Source: an uncultured Clostridia bacterium
GTDB lineage: Bacteria; Bacillota; Clostridia; JAAYHZ01
Assembly (NCBI GenBank): GCA_937894465.1
Contig: CALCRE010000269.1
Location: forward strand, 1-5,850
DNA length: 5,850 nt
Direction of reading: 5' to 3'
The notes under the pieces were generated by a model. It did not search any database, was not told the DNA's origin, and was given only the letters and a program-made list of their open reading frames with translations. The number at the start of each line of letters is the position of its first letter. Position 1 is the stretch's first letter. Below, one piece after another: positions 1 through 5,713 of the stretch. The translations under genes and the position numbers were made by a program.

Positions 1-230
1 TTACATATTAACGGAAATAGTGTCGATTTTATTTAATTTGATTCTTCACAACTGACATTGGTTCAAAAATTAATAATTAATAATTTCAAATTTCCCGGGT
101 TATTAACAGCTGCATTAATAATTTAACTAAAATTATACATCATCTTCAAAAACTCATTGTATAATCCTTTAAAATATTATAATATAGTAATATGAACTAG
201 TAATAAACCTTGGGGAATAGTCGGACCCGG
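1..230. other. AT-rich non-coding region upstream of the lipid operon
   Basis: No reading frame here looks like a gene on either strand. The stretch is very AT-rich and contains repeated TTAATAAT-type words (about 69-88 and 115-125). It also has an AT-only inverted repeat, TTATTAA (100-106) with TTAATAA (115-121), too weak to be a convincing terminator. An isolated TATAAT at 160-165 lacks a good -35 partner. The left neighbour gene lies outside the window. Confidence 0.5.
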
Positions 231-259
231 TTGAACAAACTAGTTTGCAAGAGTATAAT
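231..259 (+). promoter_or_regulatory. Sigma-A-type promoter of the three-gene lipid operon
   Basis: The -35 element TTGAAC (231-236, four of six consensus bases) is followed by exactly 17 bases and a perfect -10 TATAAT (254-259). Transcription would start near 265, giving a leader of about 30 nt before the ATG at 297. This promoter lies inside the 5' extension of the open frame that begins at 210, which supports 297 as the true start. The spacer contains the palindrome CAAACTAGTTTG (236-247), described separately as a possible operator. Confidence 0.65.
236..247. promoter_or_regulatory. 12-bp palindrome in the promoter spacer, possible operator
   Basis: CAAACTAGTTTG is a perfect 12-bp inverted repeat lying between the -35 and -10 boxes, overlapping the last base of the -35. 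A dimeric repressor bound here would block RNA polymerase directly. The core word AACTAGT also occurs at 195-201. No regulator gene is in the window, so the cognate protein is unknown. A palindrome of this length can also arise by chance in AT-rich DNA. Confidence 0.35.
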
Positions 260-296
260 GATATTGATAAATACATATAAAAAGAGAGATACCATT

Positions 297-1133
297 ATGG
301 AGAAAGACAATATTGTTATTTTGGTGACCGGTGCCTCGTCCGGAATCGGACAAGCAATTGCTGAAAAATTAGCAAGCAACCCAAAATATATCGTGTACGG
401 TACTTCTAGGAAAGCAAGCGATTCAAGTAACCGAAAAATACACATGCTTAAAATGGATGTGACTGATGAAAATTCCATATCCAATGCTTTAGAACAACTG
501 ATTACGAAAGAAAAATGCATTGATGTTCTAATTAATAGCGCAGGTTTTGGAATATCAGGTGCAATCGAGTCGGTTCCCGTTGATGTAGCCAAGAAGCAAT
601 TTGATGTCAACTTTTTTGGAACTGTAAGAGTGATCCAAAAGGTCCTTCCATACATGAGGGCTCAAAAGAAAGGAATCATTATCAATATCGGATCTGTTGC
701 AGGATACATTCCCATTCCTTTTCAATCCATGTACAGTTCCGCCAAGTATGCTCTTGAATCCTTATCCGAATCCTTAAGAATGGAATTAGCACCGTTTAAC
801 ATACATGTTTGTTTAGTTGAACCCGGTGATACCCGAACCAACTTTACAAAATCACGTATGAAAGCCGGAAGAGAAGAAATCGAAGCCCTTTATAACCCGG
901 CAAGTAAAAATGCTATACAAGTCATGGAAAATGATGAGGAAAACGGCTATTCACCGGAAAAAGTGGCCTTTGCCGTTTTCAAGCTGTTAAAAAAGAAAAC
1001 CCCCCCTATGCGAACAACTGTCGGATTAGAATACAAAGCCATCTATGTATTAATGAAAATTCTACCGACCAGGCTAAAACAGAGTTTTTTGAAAAAGAAA
1101 TATACTGGGAATTGTAAAAAAATTAGAGAATAA
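297..1133 (+). CDS. Short-chain dehydrogenase/reductase, candidate 3-keto lipid reductase
   Basis: A 278-residue classical SDR, an NAD(P)H-dependent oxidoreductase. The Rossmann cofactor motif TGASSGIG is at residues 11-18, an acidic MDVTD at 53-57, NSAG (usually NNAG) at 80-83 and the structural Asn at 105. The catalytic Ser133, Tyr146 and Lys150 (YSSAK) have the normal 13-residue Ser-Tyr spacing. The C-terminal third extends past the core as a lysine-rich tail with a hydrophobic patch (about 246-267), which could hold the enzyme at the membrane surface. The ATG at 297 was chosen because the fold begins at once, a modest AGAGAG lies upstream, and the promoter lies just before it. An open frame continues upstream to a TTG at 210 but would span the promoter. 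The next gene begins 10 nt after the stop. Given that neighbour, reduction of a 3-ketosphinganine-like intermediate is the inferred role; SDR specificity cannot be read from motifs alone. Confidence 0.9.
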   Translation: MEKDNIVILVTGASSGIGQAIAEKLASNPKYIVYGTSRKASDSSNRKIHMLKMDVTDENSISNALEQLITKEKCIDVLINSAGFGISGAIESVPVDVAKKQFDVNFFGTVRVIQKVLPYMRAQKKGIIINIGSVAGYIPIPFQSMYSSAKYALESLSESLRMELAPFNIHVCLVEPGDTRTNFTKSRMKAGREEIEALYNPASKNAIQVMENDEENGYSPEKVAFAVFKLLKKKTPPMRTTVGLEYKAIYVLMKILPTRLKQSFLKKKYTGNCKKIRE

Positions 1134-1143
1134 GGAGAATAAA

Positions 1144-2316
1144 ATGGATATATTTGCAAAGTGCATGCAGTTTACAGCAGCCGATGAGGCAAGAGAAAAG
1201 GGAATTTATCCATATTTTCATGCTTTGGAATCAAAGCAAGACACCGAAGTCATCATGGATGGTAAAAGAACCATTATGACCGGATCAAATAACTACTTGG
1301 GGTTGACATCTCATCCCCGTTTGATTGCAGCTGCCAAAGCAGCAGTAGAACAATATGGAACAGGTTGTACCGGTTCACGTTTTTTAAATGGGACATTGGA
1401 CTTACATATAAAATTGGAGAAATCAATTTCCCAATTTTTAGGTAAAGAAGATTGCGTTACATTCGGAACCGGGTTTCAGACAAACTTAGGAATCATCTCT
1501 TCAATTGCGGATCGTCATGATTACATTGTTTCGGACAATGAAAACCATGCCAGTATTGTAGACGCTTGCAGACTAAGTTACGCCAAAACCATAAAGTACA
1601 AACACAGTGATATGGCTGATCTCGAAAGAATCCTGAAAAACATACCTGAAAGTGCGGGTATATTGATTGTTACCGATGGTGTTTTCAGTATGGGAGGCGA
1701 TATTTGTAACTTACCTGTCATAACTGATCTTGCTCGAAAATATAATGCAAGAGTCATGGTAGATGACGCTCATGGATTAGGTATGATCGGCGAAAAAGGC
1801 AAAGGAACTGCAGAATATTTTGGTTTGGAAGATCAAGTGGATATCATCATGGGCACATTCAGTAAATCTTTAGCTTGCTTAGGTGGCCACATGGTAGCAG
1901 ACAGGAAAGTTGCTGAATTTGTCAGACATAAATCCAGACCCTTTATATTCAGCGCCTCTGTTACTCCTGCAAGTGCTGCAGTTGCATTGGAAGCTTTGGA
2001 AATTTTAAAATCAGAACCTGAGAGAATACAGCGATTAAAGCAAAATGCCGACTATATGCGTGAAGGGTTTAAAGCTTTGGATATCCCTATCGGTAATTCC
2101 CAAACCGCCATTATTCCGGTAATGACTTATGAAGATGATCGTACTTTTATGTTGACAAAGATTTTATTAGAAGAAGGTGTGTACGTTAATCCTGTGGTTT
2201 CACCTGCAGTTGCACCCGGACAATGTCTCTTACGAACCAGTTACTCCTCAACACATACCAAGGAGCAATTGGACTTTGTATTAAGTAAGTATAAAAAAGT
2301 TTGGTACGGTAAATAG
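1144..2316 (+). CDS. Alpha-oxoamine synthase, serine palmitoyltransferase-like (PLP-dependent)
   Basis: A 390-residue fold-type I PLP enzyme of the family containing serine palmitoyltransferase (SPT), KBL (glycine C-acetyltransferase), BioF and CqsA. These condense an amino acid with an acyl thioester and release CO2. Visible landmarks are SNNYLGL (48-54), GTGCTGSRFLNGT (72-84), His135 for PLP stacking, DGVFSMGGD (178-186), DDAH (207-210) and the PLP-binding Lys241 in GTFSK. The substrate-carboxylate Arg364 lies in a LLRTS motif followed by a THT. The N-terminal YPYF segment, RFLNGTLDLH, the IMGTFSKSLACLGG stretch, IFSAS (268-272) and the P-A-x-x-x-G-x-x-LLR loop resemble bacterial SPTs, including Bacteroidetes types, more than KBL or BioF. 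The length is normal. An AAGGAG SD overlaps the stop of the SDR gene, indicating coupled expression. The inferred reaction is serine (or alanine/glycine) plus long-chain acyl-CoA or acyl-ACP to a 3-keto amino lipid. A biotin role is disfavoured because no other bio genes are present. Confidence 0.9.
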   Translation: MDIFAKCMQFTAADEAREKGIYPYFHALESKQDTEVIMDGKRTIMTGSNNYLGLTSHPRLIAAAKAAVEQYGTGCTGSRFLNGTLDLHIKLEKSISQFLGKEDCVTFGTGFQTNLGIISSIADRHDYIVSDNENHASIVDACRLSYAKTIKYKHSDMADLERILKNIPESAGILIVTDGVFSMGGDICNLPVITDLARKYNARVMVDDAHGLGMIGEKGKGTAEYFGLEDQVDIIMGTFSKSLACLGGHMVADRKVAEFVRHKSRPFIFSASVTPASAAVALEALEILKSEPERIQRLKQNADYMREGFKALDIPIGNSQTAIIPVMTYEDDRTFMLTKILLEEGVYVNPVVSPAVAPGQCLLRTSYSSTHTKEQLDFVLSKYKKVWYGK

Positions 2317-2357
2317 TATGGTAAAGGATACCTAAAATTTAGAAAGGTCTGATTTAT

Positions 2358-3536
2358 ATGATTATCGGTCAATTTAGCGACAGTTTTCCTCCAATAGCAG
2401 ATGGTGTGGCAAGGGTCGTAAAGAATTACGCTTTATGGCAAAATACAAATGATGATACCTGTTATGTTGTCACTCCGGGGGTACCGGGCAATAATTATGA
2501 CTACCCTTTCCAGGTCTTGACGTACAATTCTTTCAGCATTCCTTTTAAAAGGAATTATAGAACCGGAATCCCGCAATTAGATCGTCATTTTTGTCATGCT
2601 TTGAAAGAGATAAAATTTGATGTTATTCATTCACACTCACCATTCCCTACAGGTGAACTAGGCCGAAAGATTGCATATGAGCAAGGAATACCTTTTGTTG
2701 CAACCCTCCATTCAAAATTTAGGGAAGATTTTCGACAATACCTTAAATCAGAGTTAATTACCGACTTATTGATTAAAAGAGTTTTATACTTTTTTAATCA
2801 TGCTGACGATGTATGGACAGTAAGCGAGTCAGCAGTTGATATTTTAAGAGAATATGGTTACAAGAAAGATGTATTTGTTGTCAATAATGCTTGTGATATA
2901 GAACCAAAACCAAGAACAAAGGAAACAAACGATATCGTTAATGAAAAGTTTGGAATCCCGAATGATGTTCCTGTCTTTGTGTATGTAGGGCAGCATGTAT
3001 GGCAAAAAAATATCAGATTGATTCTTGACGGACTCAAGCTGGTACATGAAAAAAATGTTGATTTTCGTATGATCTTTGTTGGTGACGGTGATAAACGACA
3101 TGAAGCGGAGGAAATTACATCTGATTACGGCCTATCAAATAAGATTACATTCGCCGGCATTATTCAGGATCGGGATCTCATCACTAACATTTATTCAAGA
3201 GGAACTGCATTGTTATTCCCTAGTCTATATGATATGTCTTCTTTGGTGGTAAAAGAAGCTGCCGCTATGTCATGTCCTGCAGTTCTTGTGAAAGGCTCAA
3301 CCACTTCATTAGGTGTGGTTGACCAAGAAAATGGATTTTTAGTAGAAAACACAGCGGAATCTTTGGCTGATACCATTATTAAGATCATCGATCTACCGGA
3401 GTTAACCCAAGAAGTAGGAAACAAAGCTTTGAGAACACTTTATAGTAGCTGGGAAGACTCAGCAAAAATTACAAAGGAACGATATAGCTATTTGATTCAC
3501 CGAAAGAACAGCTCTTCTTATTCTTTCGGTTCATAA
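2358..3536 (+). CDS. GT4-family glycosyltransferase, probable lipid glycosylation
   Basis: A 392-residue retaining GT-B glycosyltransferase. The N-terminal acceptor domain begins with FSDSFPPIADGV (6-17) and carries HSHSPF (91-96) and a His118 in TLHSKF. The C-terminal nucleotide-sugar domain has the β1 loop GQHVWQKN (211-218), VGDGDKR (241-247) and an acidic pair Asp292-x7-Glu300, a variant of the usual EX7E motif. No signal peptide or transmembrane helix is evident, so it should act at the cytoplasmic face, like glycolipid synthases of this family. It starts 41 nt after the synthase gene with an AGAAAGG SD, so it probably belongs to the same transcript. Following an SPT-like enzyme and an SDR, the inferred acceptor is the sphingoid or ceramide-like lipid made by them. 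Sugar donor and acceptor cannot be assigned from sequence, and diacylglycerol or another polar acceptor remains possible. The last codons form a strong inverted repeat. Confidence 0.88.
   Translation: MIIGQFSDSFPPIADGVARVVKNYALWQNTNDDTCYVVTPGVPGNNYDYPFQVLTYNSFSIPFKRNYRTGIPQLDRHFCHALKEIKFDVIHSHSPFPTGELGRKIAYEQGIPFVATLHSKFREDFRQYLKSELITDLLIKRVLYFFNHADDVWTVSESAVDILREYGYKKDVFVVNNACDIEPKPRTKETNDIVNEKFGIPNDVPVFVYVGQHVWQKNIRLILDGLKLVHEKNVDFRMIFVGDGDKRHEAEEITSDYGLSNKITFAGIIQDRDLITNIYSRGTALLFPSLYDMSSLVVKEAAAMSCPAVLVKGSTTSLGVVDQENGFLVENTAESLADTIIKIIDLPELTQEVGNKALRTLYSSWEDSAKITKERYSYLIHRKNSSSYSFGS
3499..3530. repeat. 10-bp inverted repeat at the 3' end of the glycosyltransferase gene
   Basis: ACCGAAAGAA (3499-3508) and TTCTTTCGGT (3521-3530) pair perfectly around a 12-nt loop, inside the last codons of the gene. 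The stop codon follows four bases later. No U-tract follows (TCATAACGG), so it does not look like an intrinsic terminator alone. It could stabilise the mRNA 3' end or slow polymerase before the palindrome at 3573. Confidence 0.55.
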
Positions 3537-3572
3537 CGGAACAATATAAAATTAAAAGATTGAAAATTTATA

Positions 3573-3614
3573 AAACAAGAGCGAATGTTTCACGTGAAAC
3601 ATTCGCTCTTGTTT
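3573..3614. terminator. 42-nt perfect palindrome, probable bidirectional terminator containing parS
   Basis: Every base from 3573 to 3593 pairs with its partner from 3594 to 3614. The outer arms are AAACAAGAGCGAA and its complement, and the core is parS. It lies between two converging operons, 36 nt after the glycosyltransferase stop and 20 nt beyond the parB stop. Each arm reads into T-rich sequence (TTGTTTAT on plus, TTGTTTTAT on minus). That is the layout of a bidirectional intrinsic terminator, although the T-tracts are interrupted by a G or A. Confidence 0.65.
3586..3601. promoter_or_regulatory. parS: parS centromere site, downstream copy
   Basis: TGTTTCACGTGAAACA is a perfect match to the 16-bp consensus parS bound by Spo0J/ParB in Bacillota. 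It is the exact centre of the 42-nt palindrome in the convergent intergenic gap downstream of parB. ParB loads here, binds CTP, spreads along DNA and recruits SMC while interacting with ParA. The presence of a cognate parB next to it makes this assignment firm. Confidence 0.95.
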
Positions 3615-3634
3615 ATATGTGGGATCATAGCTAA

Positions 3635-4480
3635 TCACTCTACTCGAAGTAATTCTAAAATTCTGTCCAAATCATCATTACTATAAAAATCAATGACGAT
3701 TTTTCCTTTCCCCTTTAAATAAGATAACTTTACCTTTGTTCCCATCTGTTGCTGTAATTTTGATTCAAGGGCAAGAACCTCCGGCTGTCTTCTTTCAACC
3801 TTTCTTTTAGGTTCAGGAGGATTATTTAATTTTTTTGCCAACTCCTCCGCTTGCCTTACATTTAAATTTTTTTCTATAATCATATTTGCCATGAATATTC
3901 TCTTGGAGGAATCCTCTACCGCCAAAATCGCTCTAGCATGACCGGAACTGATTTTTTTCTCCTCTACTAATTTTGATATTTCTTTGTCTAGTTGTAACAA
4001 TCTTAAAGAATTAGTTATGGCAGATCTGCTTTTCCCTACAATTTCACTAATTTCTTCTTGAGTTTTGTCAAATTCTTTTTGTAAACGATCATACGCAACA
4101 GCTTCTTCTATAGGGTTAAGATCTTCTCTTTGAAGATTTTCAATTAAAGAAACTTCAACCATTTGGAAGTCAGTCAATTCCTTGACGATAACAGGAACCG
4201 TTTTTAATCCGGCGAGTTTTGAGGCACGCCATCTTCTTTCACCTGCGATAATTGTATATGTGTCCGGTTTATCTTCACGAACTAAAATAGGTTGAAGAAC
4301 ACCGTTTCTTTTTATCGACTGAGCCAATTCTTCCAAAGACTCTTTTTCAAAAGTTTTTCTTGCTTGATTTTTATCAGGTTGAATATTATATATTTCAATT
4401 TCCCTTATTTCTTGTTTGTTATCGGATATATCCTCGTTAAATAAGGCATTTAATCCTTTTCCTAAAGCTTTTTTATTCAT
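3635..4480 (-). CDS. parB: Chromosome partitioning protein ParB (Spo0J family)
   Basis: A 281-residue ParB CTPase and DNA-sliding clamp that binds parS and organises the origin region for segregation. The N-terminal KKALGKGLNALF segment (3-14) is the ParA-interacting motif typical of Spo0J. The ParB/Srx-like CTP-binding domain follows, with NQARKTF (38-44), GERRWRAS (80-87) and ENLQRED-NPIEEA (114-127). A helix-turn-helix lies at about 140-163 (TQEEISEIVGKSRSAITNSL) and reads parS. A charged linker rich in Pro, Lys and Arg (about 220-233) leads to the C-terminal dimerisation domain, ending in LELLRVE. The length is usual for the family. The ATG overlaps the parA stop as ATGA (4 nt), and a GGAGGAGG SD (4485-4492) lies inside the end of parA, indicating translational coupling. 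Two parS sites flank the operon. Confidence 0.97.
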   Translation of the reverse strand: MNKKALGKGLNALFNEDISDNKQEIREIEIYNIQPDKNQARKTFEKESLEELAQSIKRNGVLQPILVREDKPDTYTIIAGERRWRASKLAGLKTVPVIVKELTDFQMVEVSLIENLQREDLNPIEEAVAYDRLQKEFDKTQEEISEIVGKSRSAITNSLRLLQLDKEISKLVEEKKISSGHARAILAVEDSSKRIFMANMIIEKNLNVRQAEELAKKLNNPPEPKRKVERRQPEVLALESKLQQQMGTKVKLSYLKGKGKIVIDFYSNDDLDRILELLRVE

Positions 4481-5247
4481 TTATCCTCCTCCGAATCGAT
4501 CACTTCTTCCGCTAAGTCCATATAACTCTCTGCTCCTTTTGAGTTTGGATCATATAGTATGATGGGAAGACCATGACTTGGTGCTTCGCTTAACTTAACG
4601 TTTCTTGGTATGATTGTCCGATACACTTTATTTTTAAAATATTTTTTTACTTCCTCTACTACTTGTATGGACAAATTTGTTCTTGCGTCGAACATGGTTA
4701 ACACAACACCTTCAACTTCTAAACCTTTATTCAAGTGCTTTCTTACAATTTTAATAGTTTCCATCAACTGACTTAATCCCTCCAATGCATAATATTCGCA
4801 CTGAATAGGAACGAGAATAGTATCGGATGCTGTTAATGAATTAATGGTTAACATTCCCAAAGAAGGAGGGCAATCAATTATTACATAATCGAATTGAGTT
4901 TTCATTTTCTGGATTGCAGTTCTTAATCTTGTTTCCCGGGAGATTATAGAAACCAATTCTACTTCAGCACCGGCCAATTGAATATTGGATGGGCACAGTT
5001 TTAGAGTCTCAATCATTGTATCAACAATACAGTCATCCAATGACACATTATTAATCAGTGCATCATAAACAGAATAAGATAAATTGTCTTTGTCGATACC
5101 AAGGCCTGATGTAGAATTTCCTTGAGGGTCATTGTCCAGCAATAACACTTTCTTTTTTTGAACTGCTAAACAAGCACTTAAATTCACAGCGGTGGTTGTC
5201 TTTCCCACTCCACCTTTTTGATTTGCTATCGCTATTATTTTCGACAT
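4477..5247 (-). CDS. parA: Chromosome partitioning ATPase ParA (Soj family)
   Basis: A 256-residue Walker-type ParA ATPase that binds DNA non-specifically as an ATP dimer and acts with ParB in origin segregation. In Bacillus, Soj also regulates DnaA. The deviant Walker A motif KGGVGKTT spans 11-18 with signature Lys11 and Lys16. Asp40 in LLLDNDPQGN is the Walker A' residue, and VIIDCPPS (122-129) is Walker B. EYYALEGLSQ (151-160) and FDARTNLS (187-194, with Arg189) match Soj proteins. There is no N-terminal HTH, so this is the short chromosomal type rather than a long plasmid ParA. The ATG at 5247 was chosen because an SD (GGAGGGG) sits just upstream and the protein then begins in the usual way (MSKIIAIANQKGG). 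An alternative TTG at 5259 would place the SD inside the coding sequence. It is the first gene of the parAB operon. Confidence 0.97.
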   Translation of the reverse strand: MSKIIAIANQKGGVGKTTTAVNLSACLAVQKKKVLLLDNDPQGNSTSGLGIDKDNLSYSVYDALINNVSLDDCIVDTMIETLKLCPSNIQLAGAEVELVSIISRETRLRTAIQKMKTQFDYVIIDCPPSLGMLTINSLTASDTILVPIQCEYYALEGLSQLMETIKIVRKHLNKGLEVEGVVLTMFDARTNLSIQVVEEVKKYFKNKVYRTIIPRNVKLSEAPSHGLPIILYDPNSKGAESYMDLAEEVIDSEEDK

Positions 5248-5250
5248 ATT

Positions 5251-5257
5251 CCCCTCC
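5251..5257 (-). promoter_or_regulatory. Ribosome binding site that fixes the parA start
   Basis: On the minus strand GGAGGGG is separated from the ATG at 5247 by AAT, giving about five bases from the GGAGG core. It rules against the in-frame TTG at 5259, which would overlap this SD. Confidence 0.8.
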
Positions 5258-5326
5258 AAATATATAAATGAATCTTTCCTTATTACAGGTCATGTTCTTT
5301 TGATTTTCTCTTTTTTATATACACTT

Positions 5327-5355
5327 ATCATAACACAGCTTTGGGTCTCAATCAA
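5327..5355 (-). promoter_or_regulatory. Sigma-A-type promoter of parAB
   Basis: Read on the minus strand, the -35 is TTGATT (5355-5350). After 17 bases comes the -10 TATGAT (5332-5327), preceded by a TG extended -10 (TGTTATGAT). Transcription would start near 5320, giving a leader of about 73 nt before parA. The parS at 5408-5423 lies some 90 bp upstream of the start site, so a spreading ParB complex could cover the promoter. Autoregulation is therefore plausible but inferred. Confidence 0.65.
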
Positions 5356-5407
5356 TGAAAGAAATGCTCTGATGATTTATATAGAAAAAACTCAATCCTG
5401 ATCAAAA

Positions 5408-5423
5408 TGTTTCACGTGAAACA
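5408..5423. promoter_or_regulatory. parS: parS centromere site, upstream copy
   Basis: This is a second perfect TGTTTCACGTGAAACA. The symmetry extends to 26 bp (5403-5428, CAAAA arms), a shorter palindrome than the downstream copy and without arms of the same sequence. It lies upstream of the parAB promoter, 1,822 bp from the other site. ParB loading at both would place the whole parAB operon between two nucleation points. Confidence 0.95.
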
Positions 5424-5524
5424 TTTTGTTATACCTCTTCTTTCCAAGTTGTAAACAGCTGATACCTTCTATTAACTGGTTAATTATTGTAAGTTCTAAA
5501 ACATGAGTTGAATCTCACATTCAG

Positions 5525-5580
5525 CACCACTAAAAATAATCAGGTGAATTTACTTTGCCATGTTTCACCATAAAAATAAT
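5525..5580. repeat. Spaced imperfect direct repeat with a half-parS
   Basis: CACCACTAAAAATAAT (5525-5540) recurs as CACCATAAAAATAAT (5566-5580), differing by a single base indel, with about 40 bp between copies (roughly four helical turns). The interval also holds GGTGAA (5543-5548) facing TTCACC (5564-5569). The second copy is preceded by TGTTTCAC (5561-5568), an exact left half of parS whose right half is degraded. A paired regulator site or a decayed third parS are both possible. Confidence 0.35.
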
Positions 5581-5620
5581 TGTAAACGATGAAATCCCAA
5601 CTAAACGGGAGTGCAGTAGT

Positions 5621-5652
5621 AAAAAGTGGTTGCATTCTCATTACACCACCTT
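5621..5652 (-). terminator. Weak candidate terminator for minus-strand transcription
   Basis: In minus-strand RNA, AAGGUGGU pairs with ACCACUUU (one G-U pair) around a 14-nt loop, and the 3' arm runs into five Us. It could insulate parAB from transcription entering from the right. The stem is short and the loop large, so this is only a possibility. Confidence 0.25.
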
Positions 5653-5713
5653 AAATGATGCTGAATTAATTGATTTCCATGTTTTATAATGAGATCAAAG
5701 TTGTATCTATGCG

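Larger units (their letters stand above)
5429..5713. other. Intergenic region without a recognisable gene
   Basis: All frames are broken by stops, and no tRNA or other structured RNA was recognised. The stretch holds the direct repeat at 5525-5580, a weak minus-strand hairpin at 5621-5652 and a TATAAT at 5685-5690 with no good -35 partner. In Bacillus-like chromosomes this side of parA would be expected to carry noc and rsmG; neither is seen. Confidence 0.5.

Noticed and set aside
210..296. Extended start of the dehydrogenase at a TTG
   Set aside because: The extension contains the -35/-10 promoter, has no SD at the TTG and adds residues before the usual SDR beginning.
197..655. 152-codon minus-strand open frame opposite the dehydrogenase gene
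   Set aside because: It lies antisense to a gene with intact SDR motifs and covers that gene's promoter. Its translation has no recognisable domain.
1144..2316. Assignment of the synthase as biotin BioF or threonine-pathway KBL
   Set aside because: There are no bio genes or threonine dehydrogenase alongside, and the LLRTS loop and GTFSKSLACLGG region look SPT-like. Final assignment still needs a phylogeny.
2844..3424. Two minus-strand open frames inside the glycosyltransferase gene (85 and 77 codons)
   Set aside because: Both are antisense to conserved GT4 motifs, have no promoter or SD, and match no family I know.
5248..5259. Alternative TTG start for parA adding four residues
   Set aside because: The TTG overlaps the SD that serves the ATG at 5247, and family members begin at the equivalent of that ATG.
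5260..5293. Short upstream frame starting at an ATG (5293-5291) in the parA leader
   Set aside because: It has no SD and runs out of frame into parA, so there is no support for a translated leader peptide.
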